A DNA stretch of 36,110 bases from Gammaproteobacteria bacterium (GCA_021151835.1 JAGKWO010000056.1:1-36110); one strand, 5' to 3'. Positions 1 to 9,029 are shown, counted from the first letter of the stretch. Numbers and translations are program-made. The notes: generated by a model not told the origin, from the letters alone.

Positions 1-1
1 G

Positions 2-208
2 ATCGTTGCTGAGCAACTGGGTGTGAAAGAAGAAGAAGTGAAAAACGAAGCTTCTTTCGTCGAAGATCTGGGCGCTGATTCTTTGGATACCGTAGAGTTA
101 GTAATGGCTCTCGAAGAAGAATTCGAAACTGAAATTCCGGATGAAGAAGCCGAGAAAATCACTACTGTTCAATTGGCTATCGATTACATCAATGCCAACC
201 TGGCGTAA
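2..208 (+). CDS. acpP: acyl carrier protein AcpP (5' truncated by window edge)
   Basis: Carries the growing acyl chain on a phosphopantetheine arm during type II fatty-acid synthesis in the cytosol. The frame is open from base 2 (IVAEQLGVKEEE...) and runs to TAA at 206-208, so roughly the first ten residues lie outside the window. The prosthetic-group site DSLD (GADSLDTVELVMALEEEF) and the acidic helices are near identical to other gammaproteobacterial AcpP. A GTG at 23 is in frame but is an internal valine, not the start. It is followed by a strong terminator and then fabF, the usual order of the fab locus. Confidence 0.97.
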   Translation: MVAEQLGVKEEEVKNEASFVEDLGADSLDTVELVMALEEEFETEIPDEEAEKITTVQLAIDYINANLA

Positions 209-238
209 TTTGATTATTCGCTGATTTCAGTTCAAGAA

Positions 239-277
239 AGGCCGTATTATTGCAAAATAGTACGGCTTTTTCTTTTT
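239..277 (+). terminator. intrinsic terminator after acpP
   Basis: GCCGTA at 241-246 pairs with TACGGC at 261-266, extended inward by TATT/AATA with one G-T wobble, and is followed by TTTTTCTTTTT. It would separate the highly expressed acpP from fabF. Confidence 0.85.
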
Positions 278-395
278 ATCTGTTTCATTGCTTTCTGCAA
301 ATCGAGCATTGAATAAATATTGAATTAATACCAATCACTACGACAAATCAGCAGGGTTTTACCGCTTGATTGTCCTTCGCGGGAGAGTCTCACAG

Positions 396-1634
396 GTGTC
401 GCGTAGAAGAGTTGTTGTCACTGGTCTGGGTATGATCAGTTCATTGGGAAATACTGTTGCTGAAACCTGGCAGGGTATAGTCAATGGTAAAAGTGGTGTT
501 GCCACTATCTCCCATTTTGATGCCTCAGCATTCACCACGCAGTTCAGTGCTTCGGTAAAGAATCTGGTTGTGGACGATTATTTTCCCGGCAAAGAAGCGC
601 GCAAAATGGATCCGTTTATCCAATACGGCATGGTTGCCGGTATCCAGGCGATTCGCGATTCCGGTTTGGAAATTACGGACGCGAATGCGGGGCGTATTGG
701 TGTCTCCATTGGTTCCGGTATTGGCGGCATTGGCACTATCGAGGAGGGCTCGTCAACGCTGGAGCATAAAGGGCCACGCCGTATATCCCCGTTCTTTGTG
801 CCCAGTGCAATTATCAACATGATCTCCGGTAATTTGTCGATCATGTATGGTTTGCGCGGTCCAAATATCGCTATTACTACCGCATGTACTACCGGTACGC
901 ACAGTATTGGTTTTGCTGCGCGCATGATTCAATATGGCGACGCGGATGTGATGGTTGCCGGTGGTGCGGAAATGGCAACAACCCCGCTGGGATTGGGCGG
1001 ATTTGCTGCTGCACGCGCGTTATCGACGCGCAATGATAATCCGCAAGCTGCAAGTCGTCCCTGGGATAAGGACCGTGATGGTTTTGTATTGGGTGATGGT
1101 GCCGGTGTATTGGTGCTGGAAGAATATGAGCACGCAAAAAAGCGCGGCGCAAAAATTTATGCCGAGCTGATTGGTTTTGGTATGAGTGGCGATGCTTACC
1201 ACATGACCTCTCCGCCGGAAGATGGCGCGGGTGCGGCATCATCGATGCGTAATGCAATCCTGGATGCGGCTATTCCGCTGGAGTTGATCAACTATATCAA
1301 TGCTCACGGTACTTCCACTCAGGCTGGCGATAAAGCTGAATGCCAGGCAGTGAAATCAGTCATGGGGAATGCAGTTGGACAGGTTGCTGTTAGTTCTACC
1401 AAATCCATGATTGGTCATTTGCTTGGTGCGGCCGGAGCGGTTGAAGCAATTTTCAGCGTATTGGCAATTCGCGACCAGGTTGCTCCGCCAACGATCAATC
1501 TGGACAATCCCGCTGAGGGTTGCGACATCAACCTTGTTCCGCATACGGCGCAAGAGCGTAAAATCGAGGCGGTGTTATCGAACTCATTTGGGTTTGGTGG
1601 TACTAATGGCTCACTGATTTTCCGCAAAGTGTAA
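396..1634 (+). CDS. fabF: beta-ketoacyl-ACP synthase II (FabF)
   Basis: Condenses malonyl-ACP with acyl-ACP in fatty-acid elongation. The thiolase-fold protein has the complete Cys-His-His triad: Cys164 (TTACTTGTHS), His304 (NAHGTST) and His341 with Lys336 (STKSMIGHLLG), plus the C-terminal GFGGTNGSL loop. I chose GTG at 396 (412 aa, MSRRRVVVTGLGM), because it matches the family N-terminus and has GGGAGA at 381-386; the longer TTG reading at 366 would add ten residues of non-homologous sequence. It lies between acpP and pabC as in other gammaproteobacteria, but each junction carries its own terminator-like hairpin. Confidence 0.96.
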   Translation: MSRRRVVVTGLGMISSLGNTVAETWQGIVNGKSGVATISHFDASAFTTQFSASVKNLVVDDYFPGKEARKMDPFIQYGMVAGIQAIRDSGLEITDANAGRIGVSIGSGIGGIGTIEEGSSTLEHKGPRRISPFFVPSAIINMISGNLSIMYGLRGPNIAITTACTTGTHSIGFAARMIQYGDADVMVAGGAEMATTPLGLGGFAAARALSTRNDNPQAASRPWDKDRDGFVLGDGAGVLVLEEYEHAKKRGAKIYAELIGFGMSGDAYHMTSPPEDGAGAASSMRNAILDAAIPLELINYINAHGTSTQAGDKAECQAVKSVMGNAVGQVAVSSTKSMIGHLLGAAGAVEAIFSVLAIRDQVAPPTINLDNPAEGCDINLVPHTAQERKIEAVLSNSFGFGGTNGSLIFRKV

Positions 1635-1660
1635 ATTATATTGCGTTTCTGGTTTGCCCG

Positions 1661-1690
1661 ACGCCGGACTGGAAACAGCCCGGCGTTTTT
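1661..1690 (+). terminator. intrinsic terminator between fabF and pabC
   Basis: ACGCCGG at 1661-1667 pairs exactly with CCGGCGT at 1680-1686, followed by a T run to 1690. It ends only about six bases before the pabC ribosome binding site, so it probably acts as a partial terminator or attenuator rather than a clean operon boundary. Confidence 0.75.
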
Positions 1691-1707
1691 GTATTAAAGA
1701 GGTTGTT

Positions 1708-2553
1708 ATGTCAGCGCCTTTTCCACTTATCAGTATTAACGGTGTTGCCGATGCATTGATCTCGCCACTGGATCGTGGCTTCACTTATGGTGATGGATTA
1801 TTTGAGACCTGCCGCTGTGTGTCAGGGCGAATTCCTTTGTGGAATTATCACCGTGAGCGCTTGTTAAGCTCGGCCCAACGCTTGCAAATACCGGTGGATG
1901 AGCTGCGTTTGCAGGAATATCTGGATAGGGCGTTAACTAATCCAATCGTTAATCAATATGCTGATACTGTGGTAAAAATACAAATCACCCGTGGTGTGGG
2001 CGGGCGTGGTTATCGTTTGCCTGATCAGGTGAATCCAACGTACTGCATTGGGATATTTGCGGGCAGCCAGTTGCAATCGCCATTGTTCTTAAACGGTGTG
2101 GATGTTCGTGTTTGCAATTTGCGCCTTGGAAAAAATCCTGCATTGGCAGGCATTAAGCATTTGAATCGCCTTGAGCATATTTTGGCGCGCGCAGAATGGC
2201 ATGATGAGTTTGCCGAGGGGTTGTTGCTGGATGGAGACGACAACCTGATTGAAGCTACCGTCAGCAATGTATTTGTCATAAAAAATAAACAACTTTACAC
2301 TCCTGATTTATCCGGTTCAGGTGTTGCGGGTATTATGCGTCGAACACTTATTGAAACGTTGGCTCCCGCCATCAATATACCCGTTAATATCGGGAGCGTG
2401 CCTTGCGAATCCTTGCAGGTTGCCGATGAAATACTATTAACAAATAGTGTATTTGGTATCTGGCCTGTGAAGAATATTGCCGGTGTTGCGACTAACTTGA
2501 ATCATGTGATTACTCGCCAGTTACAGCAACAGCTTATCCAGTTATTGGCATAA
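1708..2553 (+). CDS. pabC: aminodeoxychorismate lyase (PabC)
   Basis: PLP-dependent class IV aminotransferase-fold enzyme that releases pyruvate from 4-amino-4-deoxychorismate to give p-aminobenzoate for folate. Visible are the family N-terminus (SPLDRGFTYGDGLFET, about residues 19-34), the PLP lysine Lys150 (ALAGIKHLNRLEH) and the cofactor-binding LIEATVSNVF around residue 182. The ATG at 1708 is preferred to an upstream in-frame codon at 1654 because AAAGAGG at 1696-1702 is correctly spaced and the extension would translate the terminator. 281 aa, close to the family norm. The position between fabF and mltG is the classical one. Confidence 0.93.
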   Translation: MSAPFPLISINGVADALISPLDRGFTYGDGLFETCRCVSGRIPLWNYHRERLLSSAQRLQIPVDELRLQEYLDRALTNPIVNQYADTVVKIQITRGVGGRGYRLPDQVNPTYCIGIFAGSQLQSPLFLNGVDVRVCNLRLGKNPALAGIKHLNRLEHILARAEWHDEFAEGLLLDGDDNLIEATVSNVFVIKNKQLYTPDLSGSGVAGIMRRTLIETLAPAINIPVNIGSVPCESLQVADEILLTNSVFGIWPVKNIAGVATNLNHVITRQLQQQLIQLLA

Positions 2554-2593
2554 TTATTTACTCTTTTATTGATGTGCTCTTGATGCGCTTTTT

Positions 2594-3655
2594 ATGAAAA
2601 AAATATCGTTACCTGTAAAACTCTTGCTAATTGCGACAGGAATATATTTGGCTGGCTTGCTCAGTGCGACTGCCGGCTGGTTTTATTTCCAAAGCTGGTT
2701 AAAAACCCCATTGAATATAGATTCGCAGGGATATCGTTATGAATTAAAACAAGGGCAATCGCTGAGCCATCTGGCAAATGATTTGGGGGCGCAAAATATA
2801 CTCGATTATCCGCGCCTGCTGCGCTTGTATGCGCGCTTTACTGATACCAATAAGGTACATGCCGGGGAATATTTATTTGCTCCGGGAACTACCCCTGAAA
2901 CCTTGCTGGAGAAATTAAAAAAAGGTGATGTGGTTTTATACCAGGTTACTTTTGTCGAGGGCTGGACATTTAAGCAAGCACTCGCCGCATTGGAAAAAAA
3001 TCCCTCTGTCCGCCACGATTTGGTTGGAAAAAGTGAGGCTGAGCAGGTAGCGCTATTAGGGTTGCCTATTAGTCACCCCGAAGGCTGGTTTTTTCCGGAT
3101 ACTTACAGTTTTAGCCGCAACACCAGCGATGTGGAAATCCTGCAAAAATCCTATCGCAAAATGGAAAGTTTATTGAATGCCGAATGGGAAAAACGCCCCG
3201 CCAATCTCCCGTATAAAAATGCCTATGAAGCGTTGATTATGGCTTCGATTATTGAGCGGGAAACGGGTCATCACAGTGAGCGCGATCAAATTGCCGGTGT
3301 GTTTGTGCGGCGCTTGCAACAGGGAATGAAATTGCAAACTGACCCGACTGTCATTTATGGGATGGGTGATAATTACCAGGGGCGTATTACCCGCAAAAAT
3401 CTTGAAGAGGCAACGTCATATAACACTTATGTAATCGAAGGGTTGCCGCCAACACCCATTGCCTTACCCAGTGCAGCGTCAATCAAGGCTGCGCTAAACC
3501 CCGCCGCTGGAAACGCGTTATATTTCGTTGCCAAAGGGGATGGAACCAGTGAGTTTTCAGCAACGCTGGATGCGCACAATCAGGCGGTCAGGCGTTATCA
3601 ATTGAATCGTCGTAGCGATTATCGCGCAGCTCCACCACCAAGCATCAAGGATTGA
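2594..3655 (+). CDS. mltG: endolytic murein transglycosylase MltG
   Basis: Inner-membrane lytic transglycosylase that cleaves nascent peptidoglycan strands and so limits glycan length. One N-terminal membrane anchor (about residues 8-32), then a LysM-like region and the YceG catalytic domain with the conserved glutamate at about residue 221 in ASIIERETG, followed by QTDPTVIYG and SYNTYVIEGLPPTPI. 353 aa, against about 340 in E. coli. No good Shine-Dalgarno precedes the ATG at 2594. The usual downstream partners tmk and holB are absent; glnS follows instead. Confidence 0.94.
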   Translation: MKKISLPVKLLLIATGIYLAGLLSATAGWFYFQSWLKTPLNIDSQGYRYELKQGQSLSHLANDLGAQNILDYPRLLRLYARFTDTNKVHAGEYLFAPGTTPETLLEKLKKGDVVLYQVTFVEGWTFKQALAALEKNPSVRHDLVGKSEAEQVALLGLPISHPEGWFFPDTYSFSRNTSDVEILQKSYRKMESLLNAEWEKRPANLPYKNAYEALIMASIIERETGHHSERDQIAGVFVRRLQQGMKLQTDPTVIYGMGDNYQGRITRKNLEEATSYNTYVIEGLPPTPIALPSAASIKAALNPAAGNALYFVAKGDGTSEFSATLDAHNQAVRRYQLNRRSDYRAAPPPSIKD

Positions 3656-3817
3656 GTGTTTTTTGATCTTCATGATGTTTTTCATATTTCTACCTGGTTG
3701 CGGGTGCGAGGTATGAAAAGCGGTGTTGAATCAGTAGAATAACCCTAATTTTCACGGTCCCGTCTGTCCGCGATGGGATTGTCTGACCTTTGAATCATCC
3801 AATGGATTTGTTATCCC

Positions 3818-5530
3818 ATGAGCGACAATCATTCTCCGATTGCAAGTAACGATACCGCCGAAGCCAAAACCAGGCCTTTGCATTTTATCCAGCAAATTAT
3901 TCGCAAGGATCTGGAGCAGGGCATACACAGTAAAATAGCGACCCGTTTTCCACCTGAGCCAAATGGCTATTTGCATATTGGCCACGCTAAATCTATTTGC
4001 CTGAATTTTGGTATGGCAGAAGAGTTTGGCGGTATTTGCAATTTGCGTTTTGATGACACCAACCCGGAAAAGGAAAACGAGGAATTCGTAAATTCCATTA
4101 TGGAAGATGTGAAGTGGCTGGGTTTCCAGTGGGATGGAAAAGTTAAATACACATCGGATTATTTTGATCAATTGCATTCGTGGGCTGTGCATTTGATTAA
4201 GAATGGTTTGGCATTTGTTTGCGATTTAAATGCCGAGCAAATGCGTGAGTATCGTGGCACTTTGGTTGAGGCGGGAAAAAACAGCCCTTATCGTGATCGT
4301 ACCGTCGAAGAGAACCTGGCGTTGTTTGAAAAAATGCGCGCAGGGGAGTTTGAAGAAGGGTCTTGTTCGCTACGCGCAAAAATAGATATGTCATCTCCCA
4401 ATATTAATTTGCGCGATCCGATTATTTATCGCATCAAAAAAGCTCATCATCATCAAACCGGCGACAAGTGGTGTATCTATCCGTCGTATGATTTTGCCCA
4501 CGGCCAAAGCGATGCGATCGAAGGAATTACCCATTCCATTTGCACACTGGAATTTGAAGACCACAAACCGCTATACGATTGGTTTATCCAACATTTACCC
4601 GTTCCTGCAATACCGCGTCAGTATGAATTTGCGCGCTTGAATATTAATTATGCGGTGACCAGTAAACGCAAATTGAAACAATTGGTGGATGAAGGTTATG
4701 TGGATGGCTGGAATGATCCGCGTATGCCAACCATTTCCGGTATGCGTCGCCGTGGATTCACACCGGCATCATTGCGTAACTTCTGCGAGCGGATCGGTGT
4801 AACGCGTTCCGACGGTGTTGTAGATGTGGGCATGCTGGAGTTTTGTGTCCGGGACGATTTGGATAAAAATGCGCCGCGCGCTATGTGTGTGTTGCGTCCA
4901 TTGAAAGTTACGTTAACGAATTATCCCGCGGATAAAGTAGAGACATTGACCGTTCACAATCACCCAAACCGTGATGATTTGGGTGATCGCACTATTCCGT
5001 TCACTCACACTGTTTTTATTGAGCAAGAAGATTTTCGTGAGGAAGCCAATAAAAAATACAAGCGTTTGGTATTGGGCAAGCGTGTACGCTTGCGCGGTGC
5101 TTATGTCATTGAGGCGGATGAAGCTGTTAAAGATGCGGCAGGAAATATTGTCGAAATTCGTGCGCGCATCATTGAAGGAACCCTGGGCAAAGACCCGGAA
5201 GATGGCGTAAAACCCAAGGGCGTTATCCACTGGGTTTCCGCCACCCAACACCTGGATTGCGAAGTACGTTTGTATGATCGCTTGTTTAATGATGAAGCGC
5301 CGGATGCCGGCGGAAAAAATTTCCTGGATGCAATGAATCCCAATAACCTCGAAATTCTGCAAGGTTGTAAAGCAGAAATCAGTTTGGGTAATGCGGTTGT
5401 AGGAAATAATTTCCAGTTCGAGCGCCAGGGTTATTTTTGCCTGGATAGCAAATACAGCACAGTAGAAAAACCGGTGTTCAATCGCACCATCAGTTTGAAA
5501 GACAGCTTCGGCAAAGAAGAACAGGAATAA
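3818..5530 (+). CDS. glnS: glutaminyl-tRNA synthetase
   Basis: Class I aminoacyl-tRNA synthetase that charges tRNA-Gln. The HIGH motif is at residues 53-56 (PPEPNGYLHIGHAKS), the class-specific region NLRFDDTNP follows at about 75-83, and the second signature reads VTSKRK at 280-285, where E. coli has VMSKRK. The C-terminal anticodon-binding beta-barrels end with FQFERQGYFC and KPVFNRT. 570 aa; an N-terminal extension of about 14 residues relative to E. coli is low-complexity and polar. The stop codon is one base before the cysS ATG, so the two synthetases are almost certainly cotranscribed. Confidence 0.97.
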   Translation: MSDNHSPIASNDTAEAKTRPLHFIQQIIRKDLEQGIHSKIATRFPPEPNGYLHIGHAKSICLNFGMAEEFGGICNLRFDDTNPEKENEEFVNSIMEDVKWLGFQWDGKVKYTSDYFDQLHSWAVHLIKNGLAFVCDLNAEQMREYRGTLVEAGKNSPYRDRTVEENLALFEKMRAGEFEEGSCSLRAKIDMSSPNINLRDPIIYRIKKAHHHQTGDKWCIYPSYDFAHGQSDAIEGITHSICTLEFEDHKPLYDWFIQHLPVPAIPRQYEFARLNINYAVTSKRKLKQLVDEGYVDGWNDPRMPTISGMRRRGFTPASLRNFCERIGVTRSDGVVDVGMLEFCVRDDLDKNAPRAMCVLRPLKVTLTNYPADKVETLTVHNHPNRDDLGDRTIPFTHTVFIEQEDFREEANKKYKRLVLGKRVRLRGAYVIEADEAVKDAAGNIVEIRARIIEGTLGKDPEDGVKPKGVIHWVSATQHLDCEVRLYDRLFNDEAPDAGGKNFLDAMNPNNLEILQGCKAEISLGNAVVGNNFQFERQGYFCLDSKYSTVEKPVFNRTISLKDSFGKEEQE

Positions 5531-5531
5531 T

Positions 5532-6929
5532 ATGCTGCAGATATACAACACACTTACTCGCCAAAAGGAAGTTTTCAAGCCGTTAAAACCCGGCAAGATT
5601 TCTATGTATGTTTGCGGTATTACCGTCTATGACTACTGCCATATTGGCCATGCGCGCGTATTGGTTGCTTTCGATGTAATTACCAAATTTTTGCGTAGCC
5701 AGCAGTGGGATGTTACCTATGTCCGTAATATCACCGATATCGACGATAAAATTATCAAGCGCGCCAATGAAAATGGTGAGGAATACACCGAGTTGACCAA
5801 GCGTTTTATCGATTATATGCATGAAGATGAAACCCGCCTGGGGATCGCCCGCCCGGACATAGAGCCGCGCGCCACTGCTTATATCGATCAAATCCTGGAT
5901 ATGAATAAAACGCTGATCGATAAAGGTTACGCGTATGCAGCCAGTAACGGTGATGTTTATTATCGCGTAACCCGTTTTGCGGATTACGGCAAGCTCACCA
6001 ATAAAAATGTGGATGAGTTGCTGGTTGGTGCGCGTATTGAGGTAGATGAAATTAAAGAAGACCCGCGCGATTTTGTATTGTGGAAAGGTGCAAAAGCGGG
6101 CGAGCCTGCATGGAAATCTCCGTGGGGAAATGGTCGCCCCGGTTGGCATATTGAATGTTCTGCAATGAGCAAACATTGCTGCGGTGATACGTTTGATATT
6201 CATGGTGGCGGCCCTGATCTTCCATTTCCTCACCATGAAAATGAAATTGCACAAAGTGAAGCAGCCAATAGTTGCAAATATGTTAATTATTGGATGCATG
6301 CCGGTGCGGTGCGTGTTGACGGCGAAAAAATGTCAAAGTCACTGGGCAATTTTTTTACTATTCGCGATGTACTGGAAAAATATCATCCCGAGGTTGTGCG
6401 CTTCCTGTTAGTGAGCAGTCATTACCGTAGCCCGATTAATTATGCTGAAGATAATCTCATTGAAGCGCGCACCGGTTTGGATCGCTTCTATGGCGCATTG
6501 CGCGATTACGTAGATGTCGTGCCCACGCCGCTATCTGATTTAGCGGAGAGCAGTTACTACCAGGCATTTGTTGCCGCAATGAATGATGATTTCAATACAC
6601 GCGTTGCATTGGCTGGTATGTATGATCTGGTGCGTGATCTGAATAATGCCAGTAAAGCTGACCCCGCACTGGCGATACGCTTGGCCGGTGAGTTGAAAGC
6701 GCTTGGTTTGATTTTGGGAGTATTGCAGGAAAACCCCGCAATATTTTTACAGGCGGGTAGTAGCGATCAGATTTCAGCGGAAGACGTCGAGCGTTTAATT
6801 GCCGAGCGTATCCAGGCCAAAAAAGATAAACAATATGCACGTGCGGACGAAATCCGTAAAACGTTAACAGACTCGGGAATCGTGCTTGAGGATTCCCGTG
6901 ATGGTACCACCCAATGGCGCCGTGAGTAG
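5532..6929 (+). CDS. cysS: cysteinyl-tRNA synthetase
   Basis: Class I synthetase charging tRNA-Cys. The zinc ligands that discriminate cysteine are all present: Cys28 (YVCGITVYD), Cys209 (WHIECSAMS), His234 and Glu238 (PHHENEIAQ). HIGH is at 37-40 and KMSKS at 266-270. 465 aa, near the 461 of E. coli, so full length. The ATG follows the glnS stop by one base, and AGGA in the end of glnS serves as the ribosome site. A small membrane protein begins 12 bases after its stop. Confidence 0.97.
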   Translation: MLQIYNTLTRQKEVFKPLKPGKISMYVCGITVYDYCHIGHARVLVAFDVITKFLRSQQWDVTYVRNITDIDDKIIKRANENGEEYTELTKRFIDYMHEDETRLGIARPDIEPRATAYIDQILDMNKTLIDKGYAYAASNGDVYYRVTRFADYGKLTNKNVDELLVGARIEVDEIKEDPRDFVLWKGAKAGEPAWKSPWGNGRPGWHIECSAMSKHCCGDTFDIHGGGPDLPFPHHENEIAQSEAANSCKYVNYWMHAGAVRVDGEKMSKSLGNFFTIRDVLEKYHPEVVRFLLVSSHYRSPINYAEDNLIEARTGLDRFYGALRDYVDVVPTPLSDLAESSYYQAFVAAMNDDFNTRVALAGMYDLVRDLNNASKADPALAIRLAGELKALGLILGVLQENPAIFLQAGSSDQISAEDVERLIAERIQAKKDKQYARADEIRKTLTDSGIVLEDSRDGTTQWRRE

Positions 6930-6941
6930 TTGAGGCCAAAA

Positions 6942-7145
6942 ATGCCTGAACAATTTTTTAGCCAGCACGCGCTATATTGGGTTGCTGCATTTGTAGTGAT
7001 ATTTGCAGCGGCAAAATTTTTGATAGCGAAGCACTCGCGTTTCCAATCCTGGTCCGATGCCCAAAAAAGTATTGCTGTGAAAGGAATTGCATTAAGCAGT
7101 TTCGTGCTGGTGTATTTCACTGTTACGCTTCTGGTTCTACGCTAG
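6942..7145 (+). CDS. small two-helix membrane protein, unknown function
   Basis: 67-residue protein beginning MPEQFFSQHALYW, with two hydrophobic helices (about 11-28 and 48-66) separated by a short basic, polar loop (KHSRFQSWSDAQK). I do not recognise a family. The ATG at 6942 is chosen over a TTG at 6930 because GAGG at 6932-6935 is well placed. It sits 12 bases behind cysS and its stop is two bases ahead of the HAD phosphatase ATG, so it is translated within the same operon. Tight coupling on both sides makes it likely real despite its size. Confidence 0.7.
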   Translation: MPEQFFSQHALYWVAAFVVIFAAAKFLIAKHSRFQSWSDAQKSIAVKGIALSSFVLVYFTVTLLVLR

Positions 7146-7147
7146 CC

Positions 7148-7999
7148 ATGCGAGCGCCATCCCATCTGATTAATGCCGCTAACGATATTCGCCTGGCATT
7201 CTTTGATATAGATGGCACCTTGCTGGATTCACATGGACAGCTTCGCCCCGAGCTTTTTTCTGCCATCAAGTTACTGAAAGCCCGTGGAATTAAAACGGCC
7301 ATCGCTTCGGGCCGCCCTTATTTTGCAGCGCGTTTTCTGATGGATGAATTGGGTATTCAGGACGCAAGTATGTTTTATACGGGAGCTCATATTTATGATC
7401 CCCAATCCCGGAAAACCTTGCTGGATACTCCGTTAAAAGGCGAGGAAGCCCTGGCGGTTTTTGCTGCTGCAAATGCGATGGGGCTTTACGCGGAAGCCTA
7501 CACCGATTCTGCATTCTATACTGAGCAATCAACAGAGATCAGTAAAGTCCATGCGCAGCACTTACGGGTAAATCCAATCCTCAATGGATTGGCTGATGTA
7601 ATTAATCGTTTTGATATTGCCAAATTATTGCTCGGCGTAAATCGCACAAGGCAGGGCGATTTGTTGTCAACGCTTGAAGCTCAATTTCCTGACTTGATTT
7701 TCGCGCGCGCCTATTTGACTGCTTATCCTGATTGGCAGTTTGCCAGTGTCATTTCTGCTGCGGCTACCAAGCAGCGTGCCTTTGATTATTTATTGCGATA
7801 TCACAATGTTCAGGCGCATCAGGTTATTTCATTTGGTGATGCAGAGTCCGATATGGATTTTTTACGGATGGCAGGTATCGGGGTTGCTATGGGAAATGCA
7901 AATCCCAATGTGCAATCAGTTGCTGATTGGGTGACCCAAACCGCCGATAATGCGGGCGTTGCTTACGCGATTAACCAATTATTCAATCCGCAGCCATGA
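7148..7999 (+). CDS. HAD-superfamily hydrolase, Cof/YidA-like phosphatase
   Basis: Predicted sugar-phosphate or cofactor phosphatase with a class IIB cap. All four HAD motifs can be seen: nucleophile and acid Asp20/Asp22 (FFDIDGTLLDS), motif II IASGRP (about 52-57), a lysine in AAATKQRAF, and motif IV SFGDAESDMDFL. 283 aa from ATG 7148; longer upstream readings in this frame run through the preceding membrane gene and are cysteine-rich nonsense. The stop TGA overlaps the next gene's ATG (ATGA at 7996-7999). The substrate cannot be told from sequence; the family is notoriously promiscuous. Confidence 0.88.
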   Translation: MRAPSHLINAANDIRLAFFDIDGTLLDSHGQLRPELFSAIKLLKARGIKTAIASGRPYFAARFLMDELGIQDASMFYTGAHIYDPQSRKTLLDTPLKGEEALAVFAAANAMGLYAEAYTDSAFYTEQSTEISKVHAQHLRVNPILNGLADVINRFDIAKLLLGVNRTRQGDLLSTLEAQFPDLIFARAYLTAYPDWQFASVISAAATKQRAFDYLLRYHNVQAHQVISFGDAESDMDFLRMAGIGVAMGNANPNVQSVADWVTQTADNAGVAYAINQLFNPQP

Positions 8000-8211
8000 T
8001 ACGTCGCTTACTAAAACATCGCGGTCTCGGTATTAATCTATTGGCCGGTGGCTGTTTTATCATGTTGGCGGTAGTTGGCTGGGGTTTGCGTTGGGCTGAA
8101 TTACTAAATTACTTAGTGCTACTACTGATTTGCCTTGCGGGTTTGGTTACTACCGCAGCAGGACTTGGCTGGTTACTGCGAAGGGCGATGAGAAGGAAAA
8201 AAGTTAGCTGA
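7996..8211 (+). CDS. small two-helix membrane protein, unknown function
   Basis: 71 residues, MIRRLLKHRGLGINLL..., with a basic N-terminus, two hydrophobic segments (about 13-30 and 37-61) and a strongly basic tail (RRAMRRKKVS). The positive-inside rule would place both ends in the cytoplasm. Its ATG overlaps the HAD gene stop (ATGA), implying translational coupling. No family recognised. It ends 17 bases before the convergent CcsA/YpjD-like gene. Confidence 0.65.
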   Translation: MIRRLLKHRGLGINLLAGGCFIMLAVVGWGLRWAELLNYLVLLLICLAGLVTTAAGLGWLLRRAMRRKKVS

Positions 8212-8217
8212 TTGTTC

Positions 8218-8241
8218 GAACCGCAGCGTTAAATGCGGTTC
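8218..8241. terminator. candidate bidirectional terminator hairpin
   Basis: GAACCGCA at 8218-8225 and TGCGGTTC at 8234-8241 form a perfect 8-bp inverted repeat in the convergent junction. T runs are weak on both sides, so this could terminate inefficiently. It overlaps the last codons of the minus-strand gene. Confidence 0.5.
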
Positions 8242-9029
8242 AAAATAATTTCCAATACTAATTTGCTGCCGAAATACGCCAGCATCAGGCATACAAATCC
8301 AGCGAGAGCCAATCGAATTGCTTTGGTGCCTCTCCAACCTAATTGGAATCGTCCCCAAAGCAAAACTGCGTAAATCAACCACGCGCTCAACGTAAAAACA
8401 GTTTTGTGAACCAGGTGTTGGGCAAAGATATCTTCTTGAAAGTAAAAACCCGAAACAATTGCGAGTGTCAGTAGCAGTTCTCCTACCCACAAGAACTCAA
8501 ATAATAATGATTCCATTGTTTGTAGCGGAGGAAGAAGTTTGCTATTTGCAAGCAGGCTTTTATTTTTCAGGGCACGATTTTGATAAGAGAGTAAGAGCGC
8601 TTGCAAACTGGCAATGGTCAACAAACTGAAAGCCAGTATCGATGGTATTACATGCGCCGCGATGGTGTATTCCAATGTGTGTTGCCAATTCGGGTTGTTG
8701 CCCAGTATTGACCCTAACACTGAAACGGCAGAAAGAGGAAATAGCAGCAAAAACAAATTATGTAGTTCTTTCTTAAGGCTACTTAATAGAACTATCGCAT
8801 TAACCACCCAGAACATTAAGGAGGAGATTGAGAACAGGCTAAAAGCGAGTTGCCCATCTTTAAAACTAAGGCCATGCACGCCTATTCCATGCACAATCAA
8901 CGCAACTGCAGCTACCTGGCGTAACTGGCGGACGGGAAGTGATTGATGGCGCCCGAACTGGCGGCCAAAGTAAATGGCAGCAAAGGTATAAATGAGCAGG
9001 GCGATCAGGTTGGCGCTTAGTGTCATCAT
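8229..9029 (-). CDS. ypjD: CcsA/YpjD-like cytochrome c assembly-family membrane protein
   Basis: 266 aa with about eight hydrophobic helices. The C-terminal half carries the cytochrome c assembly-type signature: conserved histidine in AQHLVHKTVFTLSAWLIY followed by LLWGRFQLGWRGTKAI. In E. coli the homologue (YpjD/CorE) is divergent from ffh, exactly as here, which supports the assignment. The exact role is unsettled: haem handling by analogy to CcsA, or metal resistance. Two adjacent ATGs at 9029 and 9026 are both possible; neither has a strong Shine-Dalgarno. Confidence 0.82.
   Translation of the reverse strand: MMTLSANLIALLIYTFAAIYFGRQFGRHQSLPVRQLRQVAAVALIVHGIGVHGLSFKDGQLAFSLFSISSLMFWVVNAIVLLSSLKKELHNLFLLLFPLSAVSVLGSILGNNPNWQHTLEYTIAAHVIPSILAFSLLTIASLQALLLSYQNRALKNKSLLANSKLLPPLQTMESLLFEFLWVGELLLTLAIVSGFYFQEDIFAQHLVHKTVFTLSAWLIYAVLLWGRFQLGWRGTKAIRLALAGFVCLMLAYFGSKLVLEIILNRI

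Noticed and set aside
366..395. Longer FabF reading from TTG 366
   Set aside because: The extra ten residues do not match the family and the GTG at 396 has a proper Shine-Dalgarno.
4658..4672. GlnRS second signature reads TSKRK rather than MSKRK
   Set aside because: GlnRS enzymes vary at this position and the lysines are kept; not evidence for an unusual enzyme.
4913..5596. Long open frame antisense to glnS (227 codons)
   Set aside because: A shadow of the coding strand's codon bias; no ribosome site or family resemblance.
6977..7147. Cysteine-rich 57-residue N-terminal extension of the HAD protein
   Set aside because: It is the out-of-frame reading of the small membrane protein gene before it.
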